A stretch of DNA of 64,000 nucleotides from Cellulomonas telluris (GCF_004886325.1 NZ_QXFN01000001.1:1048585-1112584); one strand, 5' to 3'; positions 9,380 through 17,941 are shown, numbered from the stretch's first letter. A program made the numbers and translations. The notes: generated by a model not told the origin, from the letters alone.

Positions 9380-9452
9380 CGGCCCGGGCGGCCGGCGGCC
9401 CCCGGCGGCGGGCCGGGGACAAATGCCGTGGCCGGGGCACCGGGCCCCGGCC

Positions 9453-9458
9453 TAGCGT
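9453..9458 (+). promoter_or_regulatory. -10 hexamer of leaderless rsgA transcript
   Basis: TAGCGT ends 7 bases before the ATG at 9466. No ribosome binding site is present between them. Confidence 0.6.
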
Positions 9459-9465
9459 CGGCCGC

Positions 9466-10515
9466 ATGTCCTCCGACCCGTCCCGCGACGCACCGGCCGC
9501 CCCGGCCGGTGCCTGCCGCGTCGTGCGCGCGGACCGGGGCGCGGTCCTGGTCGTCCCCGCGGACGCCCCGGAGGCGCAGGCCCACCGCGTCCCGCTCGAC
9601 CGCGACGGCCTCGCGCCCACCGGCGACGGCGTCCGCGTCCCGCCGACGGTCGGGGACGTCGTCGACGTCGCACCCGGGCACGACGGAGCGCCCCCGCACG
9701 TGAGCCTGCTGCACGAGCGGCGGACGGCGCTCGTCCGCGACACGGCCGGACGGACCTCGCTCGCCCAGGTGATGGCCGCGAACATCGACGTGGTGCTGGT
9801 GGTCGAGCACCTCGACCCCGACCCGGAGCCGGGCCGTGTCGAGCGGCTGCTCACGCTCGCCTGGCGCTCCGGCGCGACCCCCGTCGTCGTGCTCACGAAG
9901 GCCGACCTGGTGCCCGACCCGGCCGGGATGGCAGCCGAGATCGCCGGTGCGGCGCTCGGCGTCGACGTGCACGTCGTGAGCGTCCCCGACGGCACGGGGC
10001 TCGACCCGCTGCGCGCGCTGCTGGCCCCGGGGGTGACGCTCGTGGCCGTCGGCCCGTCGGGCGCGGGCAAGTCGACGCTCGTCAACGCGCTCGCTGGCCG
10101 CGAGGTCATGGCGACGGGGGAGCGGCGGGCCGACGGCCGCGGTCGGCACACGACCACGCACCGCGAGCTCGTGCCGCTCGGGGGCGGCGCGCTGCTCATC
10201 GACACGCCCGGCATCCGGGGCGTCGGCCTGGTGGCCGACGAGGACGCGCTCGACGCCACGTTCGCCGACGTGGTCGAGCTCGCGGCGCGCTGCCGGTTCC
10301 GCGACTGCGCGCACGCGGCGGAGCCGGGGTGCGCGGTCCGCGCGGCCGTCGAGTCGGGGGAGCTGCCGCAGCGCCGCTACGACAGCTGGCTGCGCCTCGC
10401 GCGCGAGGCGGCGTGGCAGGCACGCCGGTCCGATGCGCGGCTGGCGGCCGAGGAGCGCGCGCGCTGGCGGCGCGAGACGCGCGCCTACCACCGCGACGTG
10501 CGTCCCCGCGCCTGA
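9466..10515 (+). CDS. rsgA: Ribosome small subunit-dependent GTPase RsgA
   Basis: A 349-residue circularly permuted GTPase that helps 30S ribosome maturation by releasing assembly factors. The order of G motifs is permuted: the G4 motif TKAD comes before the P-loop GPSGAGKST (from residue ~196), which is followed by DTPG (G3). An N-terminal OB-like region and a C-terminal zinc-binding stretch, CRFRDCAHAAEPGC, complete the family layout. The start at ATG 9466 is supported by the TAGCGT hexamer 7 bases upstream; a longer open frame upstream covers the coding region of the VanY gene and has no family similarity. Confidence 0.95.
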   Translation: MSSDPSRDAPAAPAGACRVVRADRGAVLVVPADAPEAQAHRVPLDRDGLAPTGDGVRVPPTVGDVVDVAPGHDGAPPHVSLLHERRTALVRDTAGRTSLAQVMAANIDVVLVVEHLDPDPEPGRVERLLTLAWRSGATPVVVLTKADLVPDPAGMAAEIAGAALGVDVHVVSVPDGTGLDPLRALLAPGVTLVAVGPSGAGKSTLVNALAGREVMATGERRADGRGRHTTTHRELVPLGGGALLIDTPGIRGVGLVADEDALDATFADVVELAARCRFRDCAHAAEPGCAVRAAVESGELPQRRYDSWLRLAREAAWQARRSDARLAAEERARWRRETRAYHRDVRPRA

Positions 10516-10549
10516 GCGTCCGGGACGCCCGTCGGCGTGCCGCTTCGTG

Positions 10550-10564
10550 ACAAAACGATTAGGG
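10550..10564 (+). promoter_or_regulatory. Candidate shared cellulase promoter/operator element, copy 2
   Basis: ACAAAACGATTAGGG agrees at 12 of 15 bases with 1183-1197. It lies 152 bases before the GH6 start, in the only AT-rich part of the intergenic region. The shared part is AC-AA-CGATT-GGG. Confidence 0.4.
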
Positions 10565-10716
10565 ATCCGCCGTGCGCTCGCCTCGGCAGGAGCCCGTCGG
10601 GTTTGCTCAGGGGCGATCGCACGCGCCCGCCGGTCCTCGAGGACGAGGCCGGCACCGCGTGCCGCCCCCTCACCGCGCACCGCGCGGAGCCCACCTGACG
10701 GACCAGAGGAGCGCAC

Positions 10717-12105
10717 ATGTCCCCCCGCACGACGACGGGCACGACCGTCCGCCGGAGGCTGGCCGCCGCGGTCGCCGCCGCCGCGGTCGTGACCGCGGGC
10801 GTCACCGCCCTGACCACCACCGCGGCCCAGGCCGCACCCGGCTGCCGCGTCAGCTACCAGATCAGCAGCCAGTGGCCGGGCGGCTTCGGCGCCAACGTCA
10901 CGATCACCAACCTCGGCGACCCGCTCAACGGCTGGGACCTGCGCTGGAACCTCGCGTCCGGCCAGCAGATCACCCAGCTCTGGAACGGCTCGCTGACCAC
11001 GTCCGGCGGCCAGGCCTCCGTCCGCAACATCGGCTGGAACGGCTCGGTCCCGACGAACGGCACGGTCGCCTTCGGCTTCAACGGCACCTGGTCGGGCAGC
11101 AACCCGGTGCCGTCGCAGTTCACGCTGAACGGCACCGTCTGCACCGGCACGGTGACGCAGCCGACGGCCACGCCGAGCCCGACGCCGACCACGCCGCGTC
11201 CCACGCAGACGGCCACCCCGACGCCCACGCCCACCCCGACGCAGACCACCCCGGCCCCGCAGCCCGCCGGCTCGCTGTACGTCGACCCGACCACGCAGGC
11301 CTACCGCGCCTGGCAGGCGGCGTCCGGCACGGACAAGGCCCTGCTCGAGAAGATCGCCCTCACGCCGCAGGCGTACTGGGTCGGCAACTGGGCCGACGCG
11401 AGCCACGCCCAGCAGGAGGTCCGCGACTACACCGGACGGGCCGTCGCGGCCGGCAGGACCCCGATGCTCGTCGTGTACGCCATCCCGGGCCGTGACTGCG
11501 GCTCGCACTCCGGCGGCGGCGTCGGGGAGTCCGAGTACGCGCGCTGGATCGACACGGTCGCCCAGGGCATCCAGGGCCGCCCGATCGTCGTCCTCGAGCC
11601 CGACGCGCTCGCCCAGCTCGGCGACTGCTCCGGCCAGGGCGACCGCGTCGGCTTCCTGCGGTACGCCGCGAAGTCCCTGACCGCGGCCGGTGCCCGCGTC
11701 TACATCGACGCCGGTCACTCGGCGTGGCTGTCGGCCTCCGAGGCGGCCCGCCGCCTGCAGCTGGTCGGGTTCTCCGACGCGGTCGGCTTCTCGCTCAACG
11801 TCTCGAACTACCGCACGACGGCCGAGACGGCGGCGTACGGCCAGGAGATCTCGCGGCTGACCGGCGGGAAGACGTTCGTCATCGACACGTCGCGCAACGG
11901 CAACGGGTCCAACGGCGAGTGGTGCAACCCGCGCGGCCGCGCGCTCGGCGAGCGTCCGACCACCAGCACGGGCATCCAGGGCGCGGACGCGCTGCTGTGG
12001 ATCAAGCTGCCCGGCGAGTCCGACGGCGCCTGCAACGGCGGCCCGGCGGCCGGCCAGTGGTGGCAGGAGATCGCCCTGGAGCTCGCCCGCAACGCCAGGT
12101 GGTGA
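10717..12105 (+). CDS. cenA: Secreted endoglucanase of CenA type: CBM2 - Pro/Thr linker - GH6
   Basis: A 462-residue secreted inverting cellulase. It follows C. fimi CenA in order and sequence: a signal peptide ending TTTAAQAAPG (residues ~1-41), CBM2 (GCRVSYQISSQWPGGFGANVTITNLGDP ~42-145), a PT-rich linker, and the GH6 domain beginning YVDPTTQAYRAW. The catalytic acid Asp lies in YAIPGRDCGSHSGGG (D260). VVLEPDALAQLGDCSGQGDR and LLWIKLPGESDGACNGGP are further family signatures. The start has AGAGGAG upstream. The gene stands alone between rsgA and a PPOX gene and ends in a strong terminator. The CBM2 is paralogous to that of the GH5 gene 9.4 kb upstream. The gene symbol is assigned by similarity as I recall it, not by a search. 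Confidence 0.95.
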   Translation: MSPRTTTGTTVRRRLAAAVAAAAVVTAGVTALTTTAAQAAPGCRVSYQISSQWPGGFGANVTITNLGDPLNGWDLRWNLASGQQITQLWNGSLTTSGGQASVRNIGWNGSVPTNGTVAFGFNGTWSGSNPVPSQFTLNGTVCTGTVTQPTATPSPTPTTPRPTQTATPTPTPTPTQTTPAPQPAGSLYVDPTTQAYRAWQAASGTDKALLEKIALTPQAYWVGNWADASHAQQEVRDYTGRAVAAGRTPMLVVYAIPGRDCGSHSGGGVGESEYARWIDTVAQGIQGRPIVVLEPDALAQLGDCSGQGDRVGFLRYAAKSLTAAGARVYIDAGHSAWLSASEAARRLQLVGFSDAVGFSLNVSNYRTTAETAAYGQEISRLTGGKTFVIDTSRNGNGSNGEWCNPRGRALGERPTTSTGIQGADALLWIKLPGESDGACNGGPAAGQWWQEIALELARNARW

Positions 12106-12133
12106 GCTGACGGGCCCGGTCCCGCAGCACCGA

Positions 12134-12171
12134 CGAGGCCGCGGACGTCCTGCGTGACGTCCGCGGCCTCG
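12134..12171 (+). terminator. 16-bp perfect hairpin terminator after GH6 gene
   Basis: 12134-12149 pairs perfectly with 12156-12171 around the 6-base loop CTGCGT, starting 28 bases past the stop. It is one of the longest uninterrupted stems in the window. Confidence 0.85.
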
Positions 12172-12225
12172 CCGCGTCCGTGCGCGCACGGCGGCCGGGC
12201 GCGGACGCGTGTCGGCGGCCGGGTC

Positions 12226-12231
12226 TAGCGT
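12226..12231 (+). promoter_or_regulatory. -10 hexamer of leaderless PPOX transcript
   Basis: TAGCGT, 7 bases before GTG 12239. Confidence 0.55.
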
Positions 12232-12238
12232 CACGGTC

Positions 12239-12736
12239 GTGCACGAGACCCCGGAGGAGATCGCCGCGCTCGACGCCCTGATGACGGCGTCCCACGCCGG
12301 CGGCACGGCGCACCTGCGCGAGATCGTCAGCGGCGAGCGCCGCATGGACGCGGCCCAGGTGGTCGCCGCGCTCACGGGCATGAAGGTGCTCACCCTCGCC
12401 ACCGTCACGGCGCGCGGGGAGCCGCGCGTGAGCGCCGTCGACGGACACTTCCTGCACGGCCGCTGGACGTTCGGCACCGACGGGCGCTCGGCGAAGGCGC
12501 GGCACCTGGCGCGACGCCCCGCGGTGAGCGTCGCGCACGTGGACGGTGAGCGCCTGGGCGTCTTCTGCCACGGCACGGCCGTGCGCCTCGACCCCCAGGA
12601 CCCGACCTGGGACGAGACGATCGCGCACTGGGCGCAGCACTACGGGTCCGACCCGACGACCTGGGGCGACGACGTGCGCATGTACCGGGTCGAGCCGACG
12701 TGGTTCGTCGGGTACCGGGGGTCCCCCGCGGACTGA
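12239..12736 (+). CDS. Pyridoxamine 5'-phosphate oxidase-fold (PPOX) flavin/F420 protein
   Basis: A 165-residue protein with the split beta-barrel PPOX fold (residues ~40-130). MKVLTLATVTARGEPRVSAVDGHFLHGRWTFGTDGRSAKARHLARRPAVSVAHV is the typical cofactor-binding strand pattern of this family, in which actinobacterial members use F420, FMN or haem. The substrate cannot be read from sequence. The GTG start is chosen because it lies 7 bases after TAGCGT; an in-frame start 30 bases earlier would lie upstream of that hexamer. It precedes the SCP-like gene by 63 bases on the same strand. Confidence 0.85.
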   Translation: MHETPEEIAALDALMTASHAGGTAHLREIVSGERRMDAAQVVAALTGMKVLTLATVTARGEPRVSAVDGHFLHGRWTFGTDGRSAKARHLARRPAVSVAHVDGERLGVFCHGTAVRLDPQDPTWDETIAHWAQHYGSDPTTWGDDVRMYRVEPTWFVGYRGSPAD

Positions 12737-12799
12737 GCCGCCTCGGCCCCGGGCAGCGCCGCGGTGCGGGCCCGTCGCGCGGCCGGGGATGATCGGGAC

Positions 12800-13177
12800 A
12801 TGCCACCGCGCCGCCGCACCGACCCCGCCGACGGCCGGGCCGCGCTCGCCGCCTGGCGGGCCGACCCCGACGCCGTCTCCGTCCGCGACCGCCGCACCGC
12901 CGTGCGGTTCACCCTCGAGGAGCTCGCCGACGTCGCCCCCGGCAACTCGGTCGAGGTGCGCGTCCCGCCGGACGGTGCCGTGCAGGCCGTCGAGGGGCCG
13001 CGGCACACGCGCGGCACGCCGCCGAACGTCGTCGAGACCGACCCCGCGACGTGGCTCGCGCTCGCCGCCGGGCGCACCACCTGGGACGAGGCGCTCGGCT
13101 CCGGTCGCGTCCGCGCCTCCGGGGAACGGGCCGACCTCTCCGAGCTCCTGCCGCTGCAGGCGGCGCGCGAGCGCTGA
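12800..13177 (+). CDS. Sterol carrier-like family protein, conserved near purF
   Basis: A 125-residue cytoplasmic protein of the actinobacterial sterol-carrier (SCP-like) family (VRFTLEELADVAPGNSVEVRVPPDGAVQAVEGPRHTRGTPPNVVETDPATWLALAAGRTTW). Relatives commonly sit directly upstream of purF, as does the corresponding gene in Mycobacterium tuberculosis as I remember it. It probably binds a hydrophobic ligand, but no function is established. ATG 12800 follows GATGAT by 6 bases, the leaderless geometry. The next gene begins 14 bases after its stop. Confidence 0.8.
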   Translation: MPPRRRTDPADGRAALAAWRADPDAVSVRDRRTAVRFTLEELADVAPGNSVEVRVPPDGAVQAVEGPRHTRGTPPNVVETDPATWLALAAGRTTWDEALGSGRVRASGERADLSELLPLQAARER

Positions 13178-13179
13178 CC

Positions 13180-13185
13180 TAGGAT
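13180..13185 (+). promoter_or_regulatory. -10 hexamer before 147-aa membrane protein
   Basis: TAGGAT, 6 bases before GTG 13192; it lies just past the stop codon of the preceding gene. Confidence 0.5.
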
Positions 13186-13191
13186 CACCGG

Positions 13192-13635
13192 GTGCCCGAG
13201 GCCCACGCAGACGACGACCGGCCCGCCGCGCCCACCCCCGAGCCCGGCGCCGCGCCCGTCCCCGGACCCGCCGAGCGGCCCGTGCCGGCGTCGGCCGACG
13301 AGGCGGCGTCCGAGGGCGCGGACGCGCCGCCGGCGGTGCCGTCGGAGGAGGAGCTGGTCCGGACCGCCACCCCGGCGACCGTGCGCCGCGCCCCCCGGTA
13401 CCGGGCGTTCGCCACCGCGGGCGCCCTGCTCGGTGCGCTGCTCGGGCTCGTCCTCGCGCTCGTGCTCGGTCCCGACCGCGGCACGGCGGGGACGGACGTC
13501 GGCGTGCTGCCGTTCCTGGACGGGCAGAACACGGTGCGGCTCCTCGCGGCGCTCGCGGGCGCCGTGCTCGGGCTGCTCGTCGGGGCCGTGCTCGCGCTGG
13601 CGGCGGACCGCCGCAGCACCCGCGGGAGACGGTGA
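13192..13635 (+). CDS. Hypothetical membrane protein with acidic N-terminus, upstream of purF
   Basis: A 147-residue protein not assigned to a named family. Residues 1-65 are Pro/Ala/Glu-rich and acidic, probably disordered and cytoplasmic. Two transmembrane helices follow (AFATAGALLGALLGLVLALVLG ~80-100 and LLAALAGAVLGLLVGAVLALAA ~120-140), joined by a short loop DRGTAGTDVGVLPFLDGQN, with a basic tail RRSTRGRR. The GTG start follows TAGGAT by 6 bases. It ends 42 bases before purF and may be cotranscribed with it. The function is unknown. Confidence 0.75.
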   Translation: MPEAHADDDRPAAPTPEPGAAPVPGPAERPVPASADEAASEGADAPPAVPSEEELVRTATPATVRRAPRYRAFATAGALLGALLGLVLALVLGPDRGTAGTDVGVLPFLDGQNTVRLLAALAGAVLGLLVGAVLALAADRRSTRGRR

Positions 13636-13677
13636 GCGGGCGCGGCCGCCGCCGGTGAGGTGTGCCACCATGGTGGT

Positions 13678-15225
13678 GTGGCTCCCCGCGCAGACGGCCG
13701 TCTGAACCACGACCTCCTCCCGAACGAGAAGGGCCCGCAGGACGCCTGTGGCGTCTTCGGCGTCTGGGCCCCGGGCGAGGAGGTCGCCAAGCTCACCTAC
13801 TTCGGGCTGTACGCGTTGCAGCACCGCGGGCAGGAGTCCGCGGGCATCGCGACGTCCAACGGCCAGCAGCTGCTGGTCTACAAGGACATGGGCCTGGTCT
13901 CCCAGGTCTTCGACGAGACCGCGCTGAACGCCCTGCAGGGGCACATCGCCATCGGGCACGCGCGCTACTCGACGACCGGCAAGTCGACCTGGGAGAACGC
14001 GCAGCCGACGCTCGGCGCCACCGCGGCCGGCACCGTCGCCCTGGGCCACAACGGCAACCTGACGAACTCGGCGGAGCTGGTGCAGCTCGTCGAGGAGCGG
14101 TACGGGCCGCAGCGCCGCGGGGAGCTCGCGCGCGGCAACACGACCGACACGGCGCTCATCACGGCGCTGTTCGCCGGCGACCCGGACCACACGCTCGAGT
14201 CGACGGCCATGGAGGTGCTCCCGCGCCTGCGTGGCGCGTTCAGCCTCGTGTTCATGGACGAGCGCACGCTGTACGCCGCGCGCGACCCGCAGGGCGTGCG
14301 CCCGCTCGTGCTCGGCCGGCTCGAGCGCGGCTGGGTCGTCGCGTCCGAGATGCCGGCGCTCGACATCGTCGGGGCGTCGTTCGTGCGCGAGGTCGAGCCG
14401 GGCGAGTTCATCGCCATCGACGCGGACGGCCTGCGCTCCCAGCGGTTCGCGCCCGTCGACCGTGCCGGGTGCGTCTTCGAGTACGTCTACCTCGCGCGCC
14501 CGGACACCTCCATCAACGGCCGCTCGGTGCACGCCGCGCGTGTCGCGATGGGCCGCCGGCTCGCGCAGGAGCACCCCGTGGAGGCGGACCTCGTCATCCC
14601 CGTGCCCGAGTCCGGCACGCCCGCCGCGGTCGGCTACGCGACCGAGTCCGGCATCCCGTTCGGGCAGGGCCTGACGAAGAACGCCTACGTGGGCCGCACC
14701 TTCATCCAGCCGTCGCAGACGCTGCGCCAGCTCGGCATCCGGCTCAAGCTCAACCCGCTGCGCGACGTCATCCGCGGCAAGCGGCTCGTCGTCGTCGACG
14801 ACTCGATCGTGCGCGGCAACACCCAGCGCGCGCTCGTGCGGATGCTCCGCGAGGCCGGTGCGGCCGAGGTGCACGTGCGCATCAGCTCGCCACCGGTGAA
14901 GTGGCCCTGCTTCTACGGCATCGACTTCGCCTCGCGGGCCGAGCTCATCGCCAACGGCCTCGCCGTCGAGGAGATCGGGCAGTCCCTCGGCGCCGACTCG
15001 CTCGGCTACATCTCCGAGGAGGGGCTGATCGAGGCGACCGAGCAGCCCGCCACGCAGCTGTGCACGGCCTGCTTCAGCGGCCGGTACCCGATCGAGCTGC
15101 CGTCCGCGGACCGGCTCGGCAAGAACCTCCTCGAGCAGAACGAGCTGCCCCTCGGCGCGCCCGAGGACGGCCTGCTCTCGATCGTCCCGACGTCCGGTGG
15201 CGCGACCGCGCTCGAGCACCCGTGA
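13678..15225 (+). CDS. purF: Amidophosphoribosyltransferase PurF
   Basis: A 515-residue enzyme for the committed step of purine synthesis (PRPP + glutamine to phosphoribosylamine). It begins with a short propeptide, and the catalytic nucleophile is Cys24 in QDACGVFGVW, exposed by cleavage of the propeptide. The glutaminase half contains HRGQESAGIA and IGHARYSTTG. The phosphoribosyltransferase half has the PRPP loop LVVVDDSIVRGNT. Cysteines in VKWPCFYGIDF and QLCTACFSGRYP fit the Fe-S-containing class of B. subtilis type PurF. GTG 13678 follows CACCAT (13666-13671) by 6 bases; GTG 13660 is the alternative. Its stop overlaps the purM start (GTGA), so the two form an operon. Confidence 0.96.
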   Translation: MAPRADGRLNHDLLPNEKGPQDACGVFGVWAPGEEVAKLTYFGLYALQHRGQESAGIATSNGQQLLVYKDMGLVSQVFDETALNALQGHIAIGHARYSTTGKSTWENAQPTLGATAAGTVALGHNGNLTNSAELVQLVEERYGPQRRGELARGNTTDTALITALFAGDPDHTLESTAMEVLPRLRGAFSLVFMDERTLYAARDPQGVRPLVLGRLERGWVVASEMPALDIVGASFVREVEPGEFIAIDADGLRSQRFAPVDRAGCVFEYVYLARPDTSINGRSVHAARVAMGRRLAQEHPVEADLVIPVPESGTPAAVGYATESGIPFGQGLTKNAYVGRTFIQPSQTLRQLGIRLKLNPLRDVIRGKRLVVVDDSIVRGNTQRALVRMLREAGAAEVHVRISSPPVKWPCFYGIDFASRAELIANGLAVEEIGQSLGADSLGYISEEGLIEATEQPATQLCTACFSGRYPIELPSADRLGKNLLEQNELPLGAPEDGLLSIVPTSGGATALEHP

Positions 15226-16346
15226 ACGCCACCACGCAGCCCGTGACGTACGCGTCCGCGGGCGTCGACACCGAGGCCGGGGACCGCGCCGTCGAGCTCA
15301 TGAAGGACGCCGTGCGGGCGACGCACGGCCCGCAGGTGCTCGGGGGCGTCGGCGGCTTCGCGGGCCTCTTCGACGCGAGCGCCCTCACCGCGTACCGGCG
15401 TCCGCTGCTGGCCACCTCGACCGACGGCGTCGGTACGAAGGTGGCGGTCGCCCAGGCCCTGGACGTGCACGACACGATCGGGTTCGACCTCGTCGGCATG
15501 GTGGTCGACGACATCGTCGTCGTGGGCGCCAGGCCCCTGTTCATGACCGACTACATCGCGTGCGGCCGCGTCGTGCCCGAGCGGATCGCGGACGTGGTGC
15601 GCGGCATCGCCGCGGCGTGCTCCGTCGCGGGCACCGCGCTGGTCGGCGGCGAGACGGCGGAGCACCCCGGCCTGCTCGGCCCGGACGAGTACGACGTCGC
15701 CGGTGCCGCCACGGGCGTCGTCGAGGCGGACGGGCTGCTCGGCCCCGAGCGGGTGCGCAGCGGGGACGTGCTCGTCGCGCTCGGCTCGTCGGGCCTGCAC
15801 TCGAACGGCTACTCGCTGGTGCGGCGCGTCGTCCAGGTCGCCGGCTGGGGCCTGGAGCGGCACGTGGACGTCCTCGGCCGCACGCTGGGCGAGGAGCTGC
15901 TCGAGCCGACGCGCGTCTACGCCGCGGACTGCCTCGCGCTCGTCGAGGAGTTCGGCGCCGACCGTGTGCATGCGTTCAGCCACGTGACGGGCGGCGGCCT
16001 CGCCGCGAACGTCGCGCGGGTGCTGCCCGCGGGGCTCGTCGCGGACGTGGACCGGGCCTCCTGGGAGCTGCCGCCGGTGTTCGGCCTCGTGCAGCAGCTC
16101 GGGCAGGTGCCGTGGGGTGACCTCGAGGGGACGCTCAACCTCGGCGTCGGCATGGTCGCGATCGTCGCGCCCGACGTCGCGGACGCCGTCCAGACGGCCG
16201 CCCGCGACCGCGGTCTGCCCGCGTGGGTGCTGGGGACCGTGCGCACGCCGGGCGACGACGACGCGTCCTCGGGCGATCTCGTCGCCGGGACGAAGGGCGT
16301 CCAGGGCGGCGCCGTGCGGCTGCACGGCGCGTACCGGGCGGGCTGA
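15222..16346 (+). CDS. purM: Phosphoribosylformylglycinamidine cyclo-ligase PurM
   Basis: AIR synthetase (374 residues), which closes the imidazole ring from FGAM with ATP. The ATP-binding N-terminal half contains TSTDGVGTKVAVAQALDVHDTIGFDLVGMVVDD, and the second half contains ALVGGETAEHPGLL and FSHVTGGGLAANVARVLP. The GTG start overlaps the purF stop by 4 bases, which indicates translational coupling. The product completes the purL-purF-purM set of this region. A large hairpin at 16588-16624 is the likely terminator, about 240 bases downstream. Confidence 0.96.
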   Translation: MNATTQPVTYASAGVDTEAGDRAVELMKDAVRATHGPQVLGGVGGFAGLFDASALTAYRRPLLATSTDGVGTKVAVAQALDVHDTIGFDLVGMVVDDIVVVGARPLFMTDYIACGRVVPERIADVVRGIAAACSVAGTALVGGETAEHPGLLGPDEYDVAGAATGVVEADGLLGPERVRSGDVLVALGSSGLHSNGYSLVRRVVQVAGWGLERHVDVLGRTLGEELLEPTRVYAADCLALVEEFGADRVHAFSHVTGGGLAANVARVLPAGLVADVDRASWELPPVFGLVQQLGQVPWGDLEGTLNLGVGMVAIVAPDVADAVQTAARDRGLPAWVLGTVRTPGDDDASSGDLVAGTKGVQGGAVRLHGAYRAG

Positions 16347-16720
16347 GCACCGGGAGGTCGCACGCCGGGGCGACCGGCGTGCCGGCGTCCCCCGGGCACG
16401 TGCAGGACCCCGCGCGACGGGCCCGCACGGCGGCAGCCGCGCCACGTTGGCGGCGCACCCGGCAGCGCGCCGCGGCAGGCCGGCTCGACGCCCGGCGACG
16501 GCTAGGGACCCCACCGTCGGCCCCTGTCAGGGCGCGAGGACGGTCGCAGTGCCCGGACGTCGCGAGGTCGTCGGGCGCACGACACGACCGTGCGCCGTCC
16601 CGCGACGTGCGGGACGGCGCACGGAGGCAGCATCGTGTGACGCCGCCGAGCACGCTGCTCGTGACCCGGCGGTCGACCCGGGCGAGGGCCTACGGGACCG
16701 GCACCGGGGTGCCGACCGCG
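16347..16720. other. Intergenic region between purM and DUF3073
   Basis: This 374-base stretch separates convergent purM and the DUF3073 gene. The only clear element is the hairpin at 16588-16624. Open frames here show no family similarity and no start signal, so I annotate none. Confidence 0.6.
16588..16624. terminator. 16-bp hairpin, probable bidirectional terminator between purM and DUF3073
   Basis: 16588-16603 pairs perfectly with 16609-16624 around the loop GACGT. It lies between convergent genes and could serve both. Confidence 0.75.
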
Positions 16721-16933
16721 TCAGCGCTCGTCGTCCCCCGTGGACCAGCGGTCCCACGTGGTGGGGTCGTCGTCGTCCGTGTCCACCGCGCTGCGGCGGC
16801 TTTCCGTGACGACATCGTTGCGGCTGCGCGACGTGAGCTCCTGCTCGAGAGCCCGGTAGTTGGTGTCCGGGCTGAAGTACTTCAGCTCCCGAGCCACCTT
16901 CGTCTGCTTTGCCTTCTGACGGCCGCGCCCCAT
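16721..16933 (-). CDS. DUF3073 family small protein
   Basis: A 70-residue basic-then-acidic protein: MGRGRQKAKQTKVARELKYFSPDTNYRALEQEL, then an acidic tail with TDDDDPTTWDRW. The family is conserved in actinobacteria and typically lies convergent to purM, as here. Its function is unknown; the KxKQTKVAREL opening suggests nucleic-acid or ribosome contact, but that is speculation. The start is ATG 16933, because the family N-terminus MGRGRQKAKQTKVA begins exactly there. Confidence 0.92.
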   Translation of the reverse strand: MGRGRQKAKQTKVARELKYFSPDTNYRALEQELTSRSRNDVVTESRRSAVDTDDDDPTTWDRWSTGDDER

Positions 16934-17731
16934 GGCATCGACCCCCTCTAACGTGGAAGCGGGGCGGCTCCGTGCTGACACGAGCGGCCCCGGGTGCTGT
17001 TGAGTCTCTTCGTGAGGCAACGGTACATGCTCGCGATCCATTCCAGCCACCTGCGGGGGCGGAGGGGGCGCACGTCACGTCGGGCGTGCCGTCCGGGGCC
17101 CGGTGGCCGCCTCGGCGCCGGCGGTGCCGGGCCGGGCGGGGTGGGCCGGCCGTGGGATGGGGAGGCGGTGCGCAGCGCCAGCGACGTGCGAGCGGCACGG
17201 GTCGCGGCGCACCGGTCTGTGACTCGCCCCCGCGGCTGGCGTGACGCGGCCTCGGCGGTCCGCTGCCACCGGGCGCTCCGTCCCACTTACTGATACGCAT
17301 AAGTCGGATGTGGCGCAGCCGACTGGGTGAAAACGGTCGCACCACTGACTCGTTCGAGTGAACGATGCGCGGACCCACCTGTCCGCCTCCCCGCTGCGCC
17401 GCGTCGCCGCTGGTCAGGGGCATGAGCGGACCCGCGGACCGCCGGCCCCGGCGGCCTCCTCGCCCCGTGTGCGCAGGCGCGTCGGCGGTTCGTGCCGTGC
17501 TGGCTGGCTGTCCGGATTCGGGAGGTTTACGCTGATCTGGACAGCGCTCACCCGTGCCCGCCGCGGTGAGCGACGGGGGCGGAGCGGGCCGGCACGGGCC
17601 TCGGCGTTGTGTCCGGGAGTGCCGCATGTGTCAGATTCGTTCATGCTGAGGTGGCGCAACGACGCGACCTCACCCCAGGTCCGGATCGACGGGATCACCC
17701 GTCGTCGGGCTGCACCGACAAGGAGGGATCC
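16934..17731. other. Long non-coding 5' region ahead of bldC
   Basis: About 800 bases without a recognisable gene lie between the divergent DUF3073 and bldC genes. A 5-bp inverted repeat ACTTA/TAAGT with a 10-base spacer occupies 17285-17304, in the most AT-rich part. A second patch with GTTTACGCTGATC lies near 17524-17536. These may hold promoters for the two genes. Long upstream regions are common for developmental regulators, but I can identify no specific operator. Confidence 0.5.
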
Positions 17732-17941
17732 ATGTCCGCCGCACACTCGCCAGAGTCGGAGACCCTGCTGACCCCGTCCGAGGTGGCGACCCTGTTCCGG
17801 GTCGACCCGAAGACGGTCACGCGTTGGGCCAAGTCCGGCAAGCTCTCGTCCATCCGGACGCTCGGCGGCCACCGCCGGTACCGCGAGTCGGAGGTCCGTG
17901 ACCTCCTCAACGGGGTTCCGCAGCCGCGCCAGACGGCCTGA
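17732..17941 (+). CDS. bldC: Developmental transcriptional regulator BldC
   Basis: A 69-residue MerR-like winged-helix DNA-binding protein consisting only of the DNA-binding domain: LLTPSEVATLFRVDPKTVTRWAKSGKLSSIRTLGGHRRYRESEVRDLLNGVPQ. It is nearly identical to the Streptomyces BldC core, which binds direct repeats cooperatively and holds back development. Cellulomonas does not sporulate, so here it probably controls stationary-phase or growth genes. AAGGAGGGATCC gives a very strong ribosome binding site before ATG 17732. Its position beyond purF-purM-DUF3073 is the conserved actinobacterial arrangement. Confidence 0.96.
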   Translation: MSAAHSPESETLLTPSEVATLFRVDPKTVTRWAKSGKLSSIRTLGGHRRYRESEVRDLLNGVPQPRQTA

